64,000 bases of DNA. Origin: Sphingomonas sp. Ag1. GTDB lineage: Bacteria; Pseudomonadota; Alphaproteobacteria; Sphingomonadales; Sphingomonadaceae. Location of the stretch: positions 43,947 through 107,946 of the forward strand of contig NZ_LAZX01000085.1 of assembly GCF_000980895.1 (NCBI RefSeq). Reading direction: 5' to 3'. Of this stretch, positions 23,620 to 32,445 are shown piece after piece (the stretch's first letter is position 1; the number at the start of each line of letters is the position of its first letter). The notes under the pieces are model-generated. The model was given only the letters and a program-made list of their open reading frames with translations, was not told the origin of the DNA and did no database searches. A program made the position numbers and the translations under genes.

Positions 23620-24861
23620 TTATTCCTTCATCGCCGCAGCGGCCTTAATGAGATCGGGCGCGTTGGGCGATCGCATCGCGACATTGCCCTGCTGCCCGGC
23701 CTTGAGCGCGGCGGCGGCGCCTTCGTGCGACATGATCTTGGACAGGACGGCCTGGCCCGCGCGCTCGAAGGCGTCGCGGTGGTCGACGACATATTGGCGC
23801 GAGGTGCGATAGCCCTCGAGCAGGCCGTGGATTTCGGGGATGACGTAGCGCGCGACGAGATCCCAGCTTTTCGCGGTATTTTCGCGGTTCGCCCAGTCAT
23901 GGACGAAGCCGAGCACGGTACCGAAGCCGCCGGCCGAGGCGTGAAGCTTGCGGATCGCGGCAACGAGATCATCGGGCGTGCCGATCACCGCGGCAGCGCC
24001 ATCGACGAAGGCCGTCAGGTCGACCGCCTCGTCGGGCGAGGCGAAGGGCTTGGCGCCCGGGCGCATCAGCGTGCCGACGGTATATTCATTGTGCCATTTC
24101 ATGAGGCCGGCGCCGGCCTGGGCGCGGGCCTCCTCGCGCGTTTCGGCGATGTGCCAGCTCATCAGCACGCGCCAATTGTCGCGGCTGACCGTCTTGCCGG
24201 ACTTGGCGGCGGCCTGTTCGGCAAAGCCCCATTGCGTCGGCAGCGCGGCGAGCCCGGCGTCGGAATTGGACCCGATCGAGAGCGCGCCGATGCCGTACTT
24301 CCCCGCCAGCGTCATGCCCGACGGGCTGATCGAGGAAGCGACGACGAACGGCATGTCCTCCTGCAGCGGGAACAGCTGAAGCCGCGCATCCTTCAGCGTG
24401 AACCAGTCGCTTTCATGGGTGACGCGCTCGCCCGCGAACAGCCGGCGGATGACGCCGATCGCCTCGTCCTGCCGATCGCGCTGGGTCATCGGATCGATGC
24501 CGAGCATGTATGCGTCGGACGGCAGCGCGCCGGGGCCGGTGCCGAAGATCACACGCCCGCGCGTCATGTGATCGAGCTGGACGATGCGCTGCGCGACGTT
24601 GAACGGGTGGTGATAGGGCAGCGAGACGACGCCCGTGCCGAGGCGAATGCGCTGGGTATGTTCGCCGACCGCGGCGAGGAACAGCTCGGGCGAGGCGATC
24701 ACTTCCCAGCCGGTCGAGTGATGCTCGCCGACCCAGAATTCATCATAGCCGAGTTCATCGAGATGCTTGGCGAGGCGAATGTCCTCGCGCATCTGCAGCA
24801 TCGGATGCTCGCCGATAGGATGATGGGGTGCGAGAAATGCGCCGAACTTCAACCGAGCCAT
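23620..24861 (-). CDS. LLM class flavin-dependent oxidoreductase
   Basis: Luciferase-like TIM-barrel enzyme of 413 residues that uses reduced flavin. Seen: MARLKFGAFLAPHHPIGEHP at the N-terminus, YDEFWVGEHHSTGWE (typical GEHH flavin-site signature), GTGVVSLPYHHPFNVA and FVVASSISPSGM. I start at 24861 (MARLKFG) because AAAGG lies upstream; sixteen further codons are open but unlike the family. It is somewhat longer than many LLM proteins. It is the first gene of a two-gene unit with the acyl-CoA dehydrogenase and probably oxygenates a compound later degraded by beta-oxidation. A 24-nt palindrome lies about 110 nt upstream. Confidence 0.88.
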   Translation of the reverse strand: MARLKFGAFLAPHHPIGEHPMLQMREDIRLAKHLDELGYDEFWVGEHHSTGWEVIASPELFLAAVGEHTQRIRLGTGVVSLPYHHPFNVAQRIVQLDHMTRGRVIFGTGPGALPSDAYMLGIDPMTQRDRQDEAIGVIRRLFAGERVTHESDWFTLKDARLQLFPLQEDMPFVVASSISPSGMTLAGKYGIGALSIGSNSDAGLAALPTQWGFAEQAAAKSGKTVSRDNWRVLMSWHIAETREEARAQAGAGLMKWHNEYTVGTLMRPGAKPFASPDEAVDLTAFVDGAAAVIGTPDDLVAAIRKLHASAGGFGTVLGFVHDWANRENTAKSWDLVARYVIPEIHGLLEGYRTSRQYVVDHRDAFERAGQAVLSKIMSHEGAAAALKAGQQGNVAMRSPNAPDLIKAAAAMKE

Positions 24862-24970
24862 GACCAGCCTTTCGAACCGAACGGCGACCCGACGGTCCGG
24901 CATGGGCATTGAAATCCCAGGCGAACGATCCTGCCACCCTCTCCCGGACGCGCCGCATCGGCCCGCCCGC

Positions 24971-24994
24971 CAATTAAGTCTTATCGCTTAATTG
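24971..24994. promoter_or_regulatory. Perfect palindromic operator
   Basis: CAATTAAG (24971-24978) and CTTAATTG (24987-24994) are perfect inverted repeats around TCTTATCG. The site is AT-rich in a GC-rich genome and lies upstream of the LLM-dehydrogenase unit. This is the form expected for a TetR- or MarR-type repressor site. No regulator gene is adjacent. Confidence 0.55.
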
Positions 24995-25075
24995 AGGACG
25001 TGATCCGTGTTGCGCGGCCGCGTGTCAAGAACGGGGGCGTCGTTTTCGGGGAATGGGTAAGGCCAGCTTTGCGCG

Positions 25076-27715
25076 TCAGGCGCGCGGCGCGCACTCGTCT
25101 CCAGCAGGTGCGCCAGCACGCAGCAGCGCCTCCGCGGCCGCCGCCGGCACAGCCTCGCTGTACAGATAGCCTTGCGCATAATCACAGCCGCGCCGGGCGA
25201 GATATTCCGCTTGCTCGTCCTGCTCGACGCCCTCAGCAACGACCGCCATGTCGAGCCGCTTGGCGAGCGTGATGATCGCATCGACGATCGCGGCATCGTG
25301 CGACTCGGCGCGCAGGTTCGACACGAACGTCTTGTCGATCTTGATCACGTCGACCGGGAAGGTCTTGAGATGGGTCAGCGACGCATAGCCGGTACCGAAA
25401 TCGTCGAGCGCGATGCGGAAGCCATGATCGTGGAAGGTGGCGAGCGTCGCCGCGAGCCGGTCGGTGTCGCGGCCCAGCAGCACGGTCTCGGTAATCTCAA
25501 GCTCGATCCGGTCGAACGGCACACCGCGCTGGCGGAAGGGGCGGGTGATGCGATCGACCAGCCCGTCGTGGCGGAACTCGGCGGGTGACAGATTGACGGC
25601 GACGGGCACAGGCGGCACCCCGCGGTCGATCCAGCGGCGCATGTCGTCCGCGATGCATCCCAGCATCCGGTCGCTCATCGCGATCGCCAGCCCCAGATCC
25701 TCGAATGCGGCGGCGATGGTGTCGGGCCCCTGCACGCCCAGCAGGTCGTCGCGCCAGCGCAGCAGCGCCTCCAGACCCACGATCCGACCGGTCGAGAGGC
25801 AGATCTTGGGCTGGTAATAAGGGACGACCAGCGCATCGCGCACCGCGACGCGCGCCACGTTCAGCATTGAGGTGCGGCGCTGTGCATCGGCGCGCATGGC
25901 CGGCTCGAACAAGGATATCTCACCACGGCGCTGCGCCTTGCCGACGTAGAGCGCGATATCGGCCGCTTTCAGCAATTCGTCGGCGGTGGTGCCGTGCGCG
26001 GGGAACAGCGCAGCGCCCGCGGTCGCCTGCGTGTCGCAGGTGTAGCCGTCGAACTCGAACGGCTGGCGCAGCCTCAGCAATGCGCGCGAGACATGCGCCT
26101 GGACGCGCTCGCCCGGCACGCCGCTCAGCAGCACGGCAAATTCATCGCCACCCAGCCGGCCGATCGCCGCGCGCGGCCCGAACGCCTGCTGCAGCCGCCG
26201 CGCGAAGGTCCGCAGCAGCATGTCGCCCGCGTCATGGCCGATCGTGTCGTTCATCTCCTTCAGATGATCGAGGTCGAGCAGGACCAGCGCCAATTGGCTG
26301 CCGGGCGGCGTTCCCGCCAGTGCCGCCTCAAGTTCTCCGGTGAAATGGCTGCGGTTGGGAATACCAGTCAGTGCGTCGTGCGTGGCGGTCCAGCGGATCC
26401 GTTCCTTGGCGGTACGCTCCTCGGTCACGTCGCGGATGGTGACGAGGATACGCTCCAGCCGCCCGGTCGACGCGCGGATGCGCCAGCCGCTGGTCTGCAT
26501 CCACCGTTCCTCGAGGTCGCTGGGGCGGCGGATGCGCAAGGTCACGTCGAACTGCGCGCTGCTGTCCCCCGACCAGGCCGCCGTCGCCAGCGCCTGCAAC
26601 AGATGACGGTCCTCGGGCACCACCACCGACATGGCGGTATCGAGCGAGGGCACGGTATGCGGCGACAGGCCCAGCATCTCCTTGAACTCGGCGGACCATT
26701 CGCGGCGCTGGTTCACCGCGTCATAATCCCAGATACCCAGCCCGGCCGCTTGCGCGGCGAGGCGGAACCGCTCCTCGCTGTCACGCAGGGCCTGTTCGGT
26801 GATCCGCTGTTCGTGAATGTCCTCCAGCGTACCGTACCAGCGCATCACCTCCCCGGCGGCATCGGTGCGCGGCGCGGCGCGGGCCCGGAACCAGCGCGGC
26901 GATCCCTGGCACAACAGGCGATAGGTCAGGTCGATCGGCTCGCCTGTGTCGACCGCCCGCCGCCACGCGCGCTGCGTGCGCTCGACATCATCGGGATGGA
27001 TCGCGTCGAGCCAGGAATCGCGTGTTGCATCATAGGGATCGACGCCGGTGATCTCCGACCAGCGCGGGCTGATCTCGACCACCGCTCCGTGGGCATCGGC
27101 CGACCAGGCGATCTGCGGGGCGAGTTCCACCGTGTGGCGATAATGTTCCTCGCTCTCGCGCAGGCCCTGCTGCGCCTCGTAACGGGCGCCGATGTCGGAT
27201 GCGACGGTGATGGTCGATTGCGGGCGACCCGCGGCATCCAGCACGAACGACACGTGGACGGCACACCAGGTCGCCGACCCGTCGGGGCGGATGTAGCGCT
27301 TCTCAATCTCGAACGGCTCTGCCCTGGCGAGCTGCTCCAAATACAGACGGCTCGACCTTTCCCGGTCGTCGGGGTGGGTGAACGCCTCGAACGGAAGCCC
27401 GGCCAGCTCGTCCGAAGAGCGGCCCACGATCGCGCAGAAGGCATCATTGACCAGCAGCACGCGCCGTTCGAGATCGCGATGGAGGATGCCGACGCGCGCC
27501 CGGCTGAGAACGATTTCCAGCCCGGCGCGGCTCGCCCCCGGCACGCTGCCCGGCCGGGCGCTCTCCGTCGCGGTCTCGGCAGGCGGATGCGCGCCCGGCC
27601 CGGTCAGCGGCGCTGAACCAGCACGCATCACCTGAGCCGACACATGTTGCACCCTCGAATGCTCCCCCCGATCGATTCGCCCAGCAACGGAATCGACGAC
27701 CCTGATCTGCGACAA
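25076..27715 (-). CDS. Triple-PAS GGDEF-EAL c-di-GMP enzyme
   Basis: Cytoplasmic protein of up to 879 residues without membrane segments. Three PAS/PAC units (about 65-190, 190-310 and 315-435) are followed by GGDEF and EAL domains. Both signatures are intact: GGDEF at 522-526 (RLGGDEFAVLL) and EAL at 649-651 (GLEALLRW), with NLSPAEF, EITETVL, DDFGTGYASL, KIDKTFV and EGVEQ also present. It could therefore make or break cyclic di-GMP. The open frame starts with TTG at 27715 without a binding site; ATG at 27628, which removes 29 residues of low complexity, is an alternative. Confidence 0.9.
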   Translation of the reverse strand: MSQIRVVDSVAGRIDRGEHSRVQHVSAQVMRAGSAPLTGPGAHPPAETATESARPGSVPGASRAGLEIVLSRARVGILHRDLERRVLLVNDAFCAIVGRSSDELAGLPFEAFTHPDDRERSSRLYLEQLARAEPFEIEKRYIRPDGSATWCAVHVSFVLDAAGRPQSTITVASDIGARYEAQQGLRESEEHYRHTVELAPQIAWSADAHGAVVEISPRWSEITGVDPYDATRDSWLDAIHPDDVERTQRAWRRAVDTGEPIDLTYRLLCQGSPRWFRARAAPRTDAAGEVMRWYGTLEDIHEQRITEQALRDSEERFRLAAQAAGLGIWDYDAVNQRREWSAEFKEMLGLSPHTVPSLDTAMSVVVPEDRHLLQALATAAWSGDSSAQFDVTLRIRRPSDLEERWMQTSGWRIRASTGRLERILVTIRDVTEERTAKERIRWTATHDALTGIPNRSHFTGELEAALAGTPPGSQLALVLLDLDHLKEMNDTIGHDAGDMLLRTFARRLQQAFGPRAAIGRLGGDEFAVLLSGVPGERVQAHVSRALLRLRQPFEFDGYTCDTQATAGAALFPAHGTTADELLKAADIALYVGKAQRRGEISLFEPAMRADAQRRTSMLNVARVAVRDALVVPYYQPKICLSTGRIVGLEALLRWRDDLLGVQGPDTIAAAFEDLGLAIAMSDRMLGCIADDMRRWIDRGVPPVPVAVNLSPAEFRHDGLVDRITRPFRQRGVPFDRIELEITETVLLGRDTDRLAATLATFHDHGFRIALDDFGTGYASLTHLKTFPVDVIKIDKTFVSNLRAESHDAAIVDAIITLAKRLDMAVVAEGVEQDEQAEYLARRGCDYAQGYLYSEAVPAAAAEALLRAGAPAGDECAPRA

Positions 27716-27924
27716 AGGAATTAAGCTACGGTAAAACCGCCAAATAACCTATGAAGTGTTGAACAAACGGTCAGCAACCTTATCGATCATTCAACTGCTG
27801 CGTTTGTCCGTCGCTGCCGGAATAGCCTGTCGCAGCAAATGTTCATGTGCACGCCTTCTTCTCGCTATCGGACGTGCGGTGGCCATCATGCAGCGATAAA
27901 GCACGGCGACAAAGGAGAGACGCG

Positions 27925-28905
27925 ATGGAATATGTAAGGCTTGGCATGACGGGTCTTGAAATATCCCGGCTGTGCCTGGGATGCATGACCTATGGCGATC
28001 CGGCGCGCGGCAACCATGAATGGACGATCGACGAGCATCGCAGCCGGCCTTTGCTGCGCCAGGCATTCGAGGCGGGGATTACCTTCTTTGACACCGCCAA
28101 CGTCTATTCCGACGGCAGTTCGGAGGAGATCGTTGGCCGCGCGGTACGCGAGTTCAGCCGGCGCGAGGATGTGGTGATCGCCACCAAGGTGCACGGCCGG
28201 ATGCGGCCAGGCCCAAACGGCGCCGGGCTGAGCCGCAAGGCGATCATGCATGAGATCGACGCCAGCCTGATGCGGCTGGGGACCGATTATGTCGATCTCT
28301 ACCAGATTCACCGGTTCGACCATGACACGCCGATCGAGGAAACGCTGGAGGCGCTGCACGACGTCGTGAAGGCGGGCAAGGCGCGCTACATCGGTGCCTC
28401 GTCCATGTATGCGTGGCAGTTCGCCACGATGCTCCACGTCGCCGAGGCGAACGGCTGGACCCGTTTCGTCAGCATGCAGAATTACTTGAACCTGCTGTAC
28501 CGCGAGGAAGAGCGCGAGATGCTGCCGCTCTGCGCGGCGGAAGGCATCGGCGTCATCCCGTGGAGCCCGCTGGCGCGCGGGCGCCTGACCCGCGACTGGG
28601 ATGAAAGCACGCCGCGGTCGGAGACCGACAAGTTCGGACAGACATTGTACCGGCGCACCGCCGAGGCGGATCGCACGGTCGTGGAGGCGGTGGCCAGGGT
28701 CGCCGCCGGGCGCGGCGTGCCGCGCGCGCAGATCGCGCTGGCCTGGGTGCTGGCGAAGCCTGAGGTGTCGGCGCCGATCGTCGGCGCGTCAAAGGTGGCA
28801 CATCTGGAGGATGCGATCGCTGCGCTCGATATCGTGCTGAGCGATGCGGAGATCGCCGAACTCGAGGCGGCCTATGTGCCGCATGCTGTGGTCGGTTTCG
28901 CCTGA
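27925..28905 (+). CDS. Aldo/keto reductase
   Basis: NADPH-dependent (alpha/beta)8 oxidoreductase of 326 residues. The catalytic tetrad is visible: Asp56 and Tyr61 (FFDTANVYSDG), Lys88 (ATKVHG) and His129 (YQIHRFD). The C-terminal APIVGASKVAHLEDAIAAL matches the cofactor phosphate-binding end. It is closest to the YajO/IolS-like subgroup. AAAGGAGAG directly precedes the ATG at 27925. It stands alone: its neighbours run on the other strand. Confidence 0.93.
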   Translation: MEYVRLGMTGLEISRLCLGCMTYGDPARGNHEWTIDEHRSRPLLRQAFEAGITFFDTANVYSDGSSEEIVGRAVREFSRREDVVIATKVHGRMRPGPNGAGLSRKAIMHEIDASLMRLGTDYVDLYQIHRFDHDTPIEETLEALHDVVKAGKARYIGASSMYAWQFATMLHVAEANGWTRFVSMQNYLNLLYREEEREMLPLCAAEGIGVIPWSPLARGRLTRDWDESTPRSETDKFGQTLYRRTAEADRTVVEAVARVAAGRGVPRAQIALAWVLAKPEVSAPIVGASKVAHLEDAIAALDIVLSDAEIAELEAAYVPHAVVGFA

Positions 28906-28954
28906 GGGACCGTTGCGGGCAAGGGCGGTGAACGCACCCCCGCCCGCGACGAGT

Positions 28955-29473
28955 TCAGACGGCGGCGGTGCGCGGCCGCGTCGCGCTGTGCCCGCCGGCG
29001 CGGAACAGGATATCGGCGGCGGTCGCCGGATCGATCCGTGCCGCATTGGTATCGACCGAGACGAACACGCCGCCCTGATGGATCCGGTCGCCATAATAAG
29101 CGGCATCCTCACGGCTGACGCCATGGTCGGTCATCACCTTTTCCAGGCCGCCCGCCGCACCGCCCAGCGCCGCGCCGGTGATCGCTGCACCGGGCACGGC
29201 CGATGCCGCGATCGCCCCGGCGCCGACCAGCGGACCAACGCCCGGGATAGCGAGCGCCGCAATACCCAGCAGCGTGCCGATGCCGGCGCCAGCGGCCACC
29301 TTGCCGACGAACTCCTGCGTGCCACCATCGTGGCCGGTCTCGTGGCCCTCCTCGTCATGGCGGGCGAGCAGCGAGATTGCGCTGTCGCTGACACCGCTCT
29401 GGCGCAGGTCGGACACGGCGCGCTCCGCCTCGTGGCGGCTGTCGAAGATCGCGGATACAATGGTCGTGCTCAT
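28955..29473 (-). CDS. YflT-like general stress protein with glycine zipper
   Basis: A 172-residue protein. Residues 1-40 (STTIVSAIFDSRHEAERAVSDLRQSGVSDSAISLLAR) match the N-terminal fold of general stress protein 17M/YflT. A central Gly/Ala-rich hydrophobic segment (about 57-110) looks like a glycine-zipper membrane insertion. The C-terminal part (GVSREDAAYYGDRIHQGGVFVSVD) is typical of this group. Of two adjacent ATGs I choose 29473, 4 nt after GGAGGG. Upstream, GGAAC occurs but is followed 18 nt later by CTTT and not CGTT, so EcfG control is only a weak possibility. Confidence 0.78.
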   Translation of the reverse strand: MSTTIVSAIFDSRHEAERAVSDLRQSGVSDSAISLLARHDEEGHETGHDGGTQEFVGKVAAGAGIGTLLGIAALAIPGVGPLVGAGAIAASAVPGAAITGAALGGAAGGLEKVMTDHGVSREDAAYYGDRIHQGGVFVSVDTNAARIDPATAADILFRAGGHSATRPRTAAV

Positions 29474-29571
29474 CATCCCTCCATGTGCGTCAGCTGATGC
29501 AATGATGGGAAAGCCCGCCGGATCGCTGATCGTTCCGCGCGAATGAGGGTAAACAGAGACTTAACCAGATC

Positions 29572-30444
29572 TCACGGTCCATCCATGAAGCGAAGGATCG
29601 CCGACTGGCTGCCGCTGGCGATCATCGTCCCGTCCTGGGCGAACATGTGGATCGCGCCATGGCCGAAGCCGCGCGCCGCCGCGCTGATCCGCACGTCGCA
29701 AAGCACCCAGTCGGTCGGGACCAGCGTGGCCACGCGCATCGTGTTGTCGAGGCTGTTGCCACCGCCGCGCCGGCCGAACGCAACGGCGAGGCCGGAGGGC
29801 ACGAAATCGGCAAAGATGGCGAGCAGGCTGGCGTCGATCGGCGATCCGTCGCGCGGGCGCATCCACAGCACCATGCGCCCGTCGGGTGAGGGCGTGCCAT
29901 CGCGCGGCACCGCGCCATAGCGGCCGGGCGCGACGCGCACGTCGAGCCGGCTCATCAATGCCGCGTCCTGCGCCGGCCACATCTGCTGCGGCGAACATTC
30001 CTCGGGCGGGGGCATCTCGGGGGCCGCGATCCATTGATGCGCGGGCATGTTCTCGCGATCGCCCAGCGCCGCATTGACGCTGATGATCGGCTTTCCGGCG
30101 TCGGTGCCGGTGACGCGCACCTGGCTGATGTTGCGCCCGGCGGACAGCATCTCGACCTTGAGATCCAGCGTGTCGCCGATCCGCGCGTAGGAGATGAATT
30201 GCGCGCTGGACCAGATCACCCGCCGCCCGGTCGCGCGCTCCGCCGCGATCGTCGCCGCGCCCAGCCCGACGCCGCCGAACATGAAGACATTGCCCGGCGG
30301 GCCGACGCAGATCTGGTCGGTGATCGCGAGGCGGTAGCGGAGCGGATCGGGGGTATTTTCCACCTGGAGAAAGGAGGCTGGCGTGGCGCTGGCCGGGTGC
30401 GCGCTAGTGGCGACCTCCTGATGACCTTCGGAATGCAACGTCAC
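29572..30444 (-). CDS. Acyl-CoA thioesterase (double hotdog, TesB-like)
   Basis: About 290 residues. Two hotdog-like halves are visible: the N-terminal half with FMFGGVGLGAATIAAERATGRRVIWSSAQFISYARIGDTLDLKVE, and the C-terminal half ending FGHGAIHMFAQDGTMIASGSQSAILR. Both are typical of the TesB-like acyl-CoA thioesterase superfamily. The open frame runs on far upstream as an antisense shadow of the aldehyde dehydrogenase gene, so the start must be near 30444 (GTG after GGGGGAGG); TTG at 30438 is possible. It diverges from the aldehyde dehydrogenase gene around a palindrome. The substrate is unknown. Confidence 0.75.
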   Translation of the reverse strand: MTLHSEGHQEVATSAHPASATPASFLQVENTPDPLRYRLAITDQICVGPPGNVFMFGGVGLGAATIAAERATGRRVIWSSAQFISYARIGDTLDLKVEMLSAGRNISQVRVTGTDAGKPIISVNAALGDRENMPAHQWIAAPEMPPPEECSPQQMWPAQDAALMSRLDVRVAPGRYGAVPRDGTPSPDGRMVLWMRPRDGSPIDASLLAIFADFVPSGLAVAFGRRGGGNSLDNTMRVATLVPTDWVLCDVRISAAARGFGHGAIHMFAQDGTMIASGSQSAILRFMDGP

Positions 30445-30475
30445 GATCCTCCCCCGCACAGATGATGGTGCGACA

Positions 30476-30495
30476 CCCGTAACTTCTGTTATGGG
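30476..30495. promoter_or_regulatory. Imperfect palindrome in a divergent promoter region
   Basis: CCCGTAAC (30476-30483) and GTTATGGG (30488-30495) are inverted repeats with one mismatch around TTCT. It lies in the 81-nt gap between the divergent thioesterase and aldehyde dehydrogenase genes, an ideal place for one repressor to control both. The GTAAC-N4-GTTA core resembles TetR-family sites. Confidence 0.5.
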
Positions 30496-30525
30496 AGGCG
30501 CAAACAGAATCAGGAGAGAGACGCG

Positions 30526-31962
30526 ATGAACTTCGACAGTGACTATCGCATGCTGATCGGCGGCGAGCTGGTGACCGGCTCCGCAACGCTTGACGTGGTC
30601 AATCCCGCCAACGAGGACGTGATCGCCAGCGTGCCCGACGCGACGCGCGAGGATCTCGACAAGGCGATTGCCGCGGCGCGCAAGGCATATCCCGGCTGGG
30701 CCGCGACGCCGATTGCCGAGCGCAAGGCGAAGCTCGCGGCGCTGGGGCAGGCGATCATGGCCAATGCCGATCCGCTGATGCGCCTGCTGACCAAGGAACA
30801 GGGCAAGCCGCACGCGGAATCGCAGGGCGAGGTGATGGGCGCAGGATACTGGCTGATGGCCGCCTCGCAGCTCGACCTGCCGGTGACCGTCAACGAGGAT
30901 TCGGACGAACGCTACAGCGAGACGCGCCATGTGCCGCTGGGCGTGGTGGGGGCGATCGCGCCGTGGAATTTCCCGATGATCCTGGCGATGTTCAAGGTCG
31001 GCCCGGCGCTGCTCGCCGGCAATACGATGGTGCTGAAGCCATCGCCCTTCACCCCGCTGTCGACGCTGAAATTCGGTGAGCTGGCGGCGCAGCTGCTGCC
31101 GCCGGGCGTGCTCAATATCGTCACCGGCGGCGACGATCTGGGTCCGTGGATGACGAGCCATCCGGGCTTCGACAAGATCAGCTTCACCGGATCGACCGCC
31201 ACCGGCAAGCGCGTGATGCAGTCCGCTGCACCGACGCTGAAGCGCGTGACGCTGGAGCTGGGCGGTAATGACGCGGCGATCGTAATGCCGGATGTGGACG
31301 TGGAAAAGGTGGCGGAGGAGCTGTTCTGGGCGGCGTTCCGCAACAACGGCCAGATCTGCATCGCGACCAAGCGGATGTACGTCCACAAGGACATCTACGA
31401 TCAGCTGCGCGACGCATTGGTTGCTTATGCCAGGACGGTGAAGGTCGGCGATGGGTCCGAACAGGGCACGCAGATCGGCCCGATCAACAACAAGCAGCAA
31501 TATGCCCGCGTGCTGGAGCTGATTCAGGATGCCAAGGACAAGGGCTACACGTTCCTGGTCGGCGGCGAGAAGGCCGATGTGCCGGGCTATTTCGTGCCGG
31601 TAACGATCCTCGACAATCCGCCGGAGGATGCGCGGATCGTGCAGGAGGAGCAGTTCGGCCCGGTGCTGCCGCTGCTGAAGTTCGACGATGTGGACGATGT
31701 CGTCGCGCGTGCCAACGCGACCGATTATGGCCTCGGCGGTTCGGTCTGGGGCAATGACGAGGACAAGGCGTTCGAGATCGCGCAGCGCATCGCCAGCGGC
31801 ACCGTGTGGGTCAACGAGACGCAGCACCTGTCGCCGATGGCGGCGTTCGGCGGCATGAAGCAGTCTGGCGTCGGCGTCGAAGGCGGGATCGAGGGCCTGC
31901 TGGAATATACCAACACGCAGACGATCGTGCGCAAGAAGCGCAAGGAAGCCGTCGCGGCCTGA
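30526..31962 (+). CDS. NAD(P)-dependent aldehyde dehydrogenase
   Basis: Aldehyde dehydrogenase of 478 residues that oxidises an aldehyde to an acid. Seen: the cofactor-binding APWNFPMILAMFKVGPAL and FTGSTATGKRVM, the general-base Glu244 in TLELGGNDAAIV and the catalytic Cys278 in NNGQICIATKR. CAGGAGAG precedes the ATG. It is divergent from a thioesterase gene and probably shares an operator with it. A bulged hairpin (31978-32010) follows the stop. The substrate cannot be named. Confidence 0.94.
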   Translation: MNFDSDYRMLIGGELVTGSATLDVVNPANEDVIASVPDATREDLDKAIAAARKAYPGWAATPIAERKAKLAALGQAIMANADPLMRLLTKEQGKPHAESQGEVMGAGYWLMAASQLDLPVTVNEDSDERYSETRHVPLGVVGAIAPWNFPMILAMFKVGPALLAGNTMVLKPSPFTPLSTLKFGELAAQLLPPGVLNIVTGGDDLGPWMTSHPGFDKISFTGSTATGKRVMQSAAPTLKRVTLELGGNDAAIVMPDVDVEKVAEELFWAAFRNNGQICIATKRMYVHKDIYDQLRDALVAYARTVKVGDGSEQGTQIGPINNKQQYARVLELIQDAKDKGYTFLVGGEKADVPGYFVPVTILDNPPEDARIVQEEQFGPVLPLLKFDDVDDVVARANATDYGLGGSVWGNDEDKAFEIAQRIASGTVWVNETQHLSPMAAFGGMKQSGVGVEGGIEGLLEYTNTQTIVRKKRKEAVAA

Positions 31963-31977
31963 CACTGTCGCTATCGT

Positions 31978-32010
31978 GCGGGCGGCAGCCGATCACTGGC
32001 GGCTGCCCGC
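31978..32010 (+). terminator. Hairpin after aldehyde dehydrogenase gene
   Basis: GCAGCCG (31985-31991) pairs with CGGCTGC (32000-32006), extended by GCGG/CCGC with a 3-nt bulge. It lies 15 nt after the stop. A terminator is likely, although the lipocalin-like gene starts only about 28 nt further on. Confidence 0.45.
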
Positions 32011-32037
32011 GCCTGCTCTCGAATGCACAAGGACCTC

Positions 32038-32445
32038 ATGATCGATCTTCTCGGCACCTGGACGTTGCTGTCCTGCGTCAGCCAGCGCGGCAGCGAGGAG
32101 CGCCGCACGTTCGGGAATCCCCCGGCGGGCCAGCTGCAATATACCGCCGACGGCCGCATGTCGGCGTTCCTGATGGACCCCGCCTGGGCGGCGGCGGGCG
32201 ACCCGAAGGCCGACAGCTTCACCCAGTTCTTCTCCTATGCCGGCACCTGGCGGCGCGATGGCGAGCGGGTCACGCACGACATTTTGTTCGCCTCGCAACC
32301 GACGCGCGTCGGCACCACCTTCGTGCGGCTGATCGTGCCGCTGGGCGAGGACCGGATCGAGCTGGTGACCGAGCCGGAAGTCTCGAAATCCGGCCAGACC
32401 TATGTCACCCGGCTGACCTGGCAGCGGGTGGGGGCGGCAGGCTGA
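32038..32445 (+). CDS. Lipocalin-like domain protein
   Basis: A 135-residue protein that starts MIDLLGTWTLLSC, the signature beginning of the bacterial lipocalin-like family (PF13924 type). The rest has alternating beta strands ending TYVTRLTWQRV. No signal peptide is seen. An ATG at 32023 is in frame, but AAGGA lies just before 32038. The stop TGA abuts the stop of the minus-strand SirB1-like gene (TGATCA at 32443-32448). Its ligand is unknown; some relatives sit in polyketide or aromatic-degradation clusters. Confidence 0.7.
   Translation: MIDLLGTWTLLSCVSQRGSEERRTFGNPPAGQLQYTADGRMSAFLMDPAWAAAGDPKADSFTQFFSYAGTWRRDGERVTHDILFASQPTRVGTTFVRLIVPLGEDRIELVTEPEVSKSGQTYVTRLTWQRVGAAG

Noticed and set aside
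29510..29536. Possible EcfG promoter before the YflT-like gene (minus strand)
   Set aside because: GGAAC is present, but the second box is CTTT after 18 nt, so both spacing and -10 fail.
30445..31965. In-frame 5' extension of the thioesterase gene
   Set aside because: The extension is antisense to the aldehyde dehydrogenase; a binding site and start near 30444 explain the real gene.
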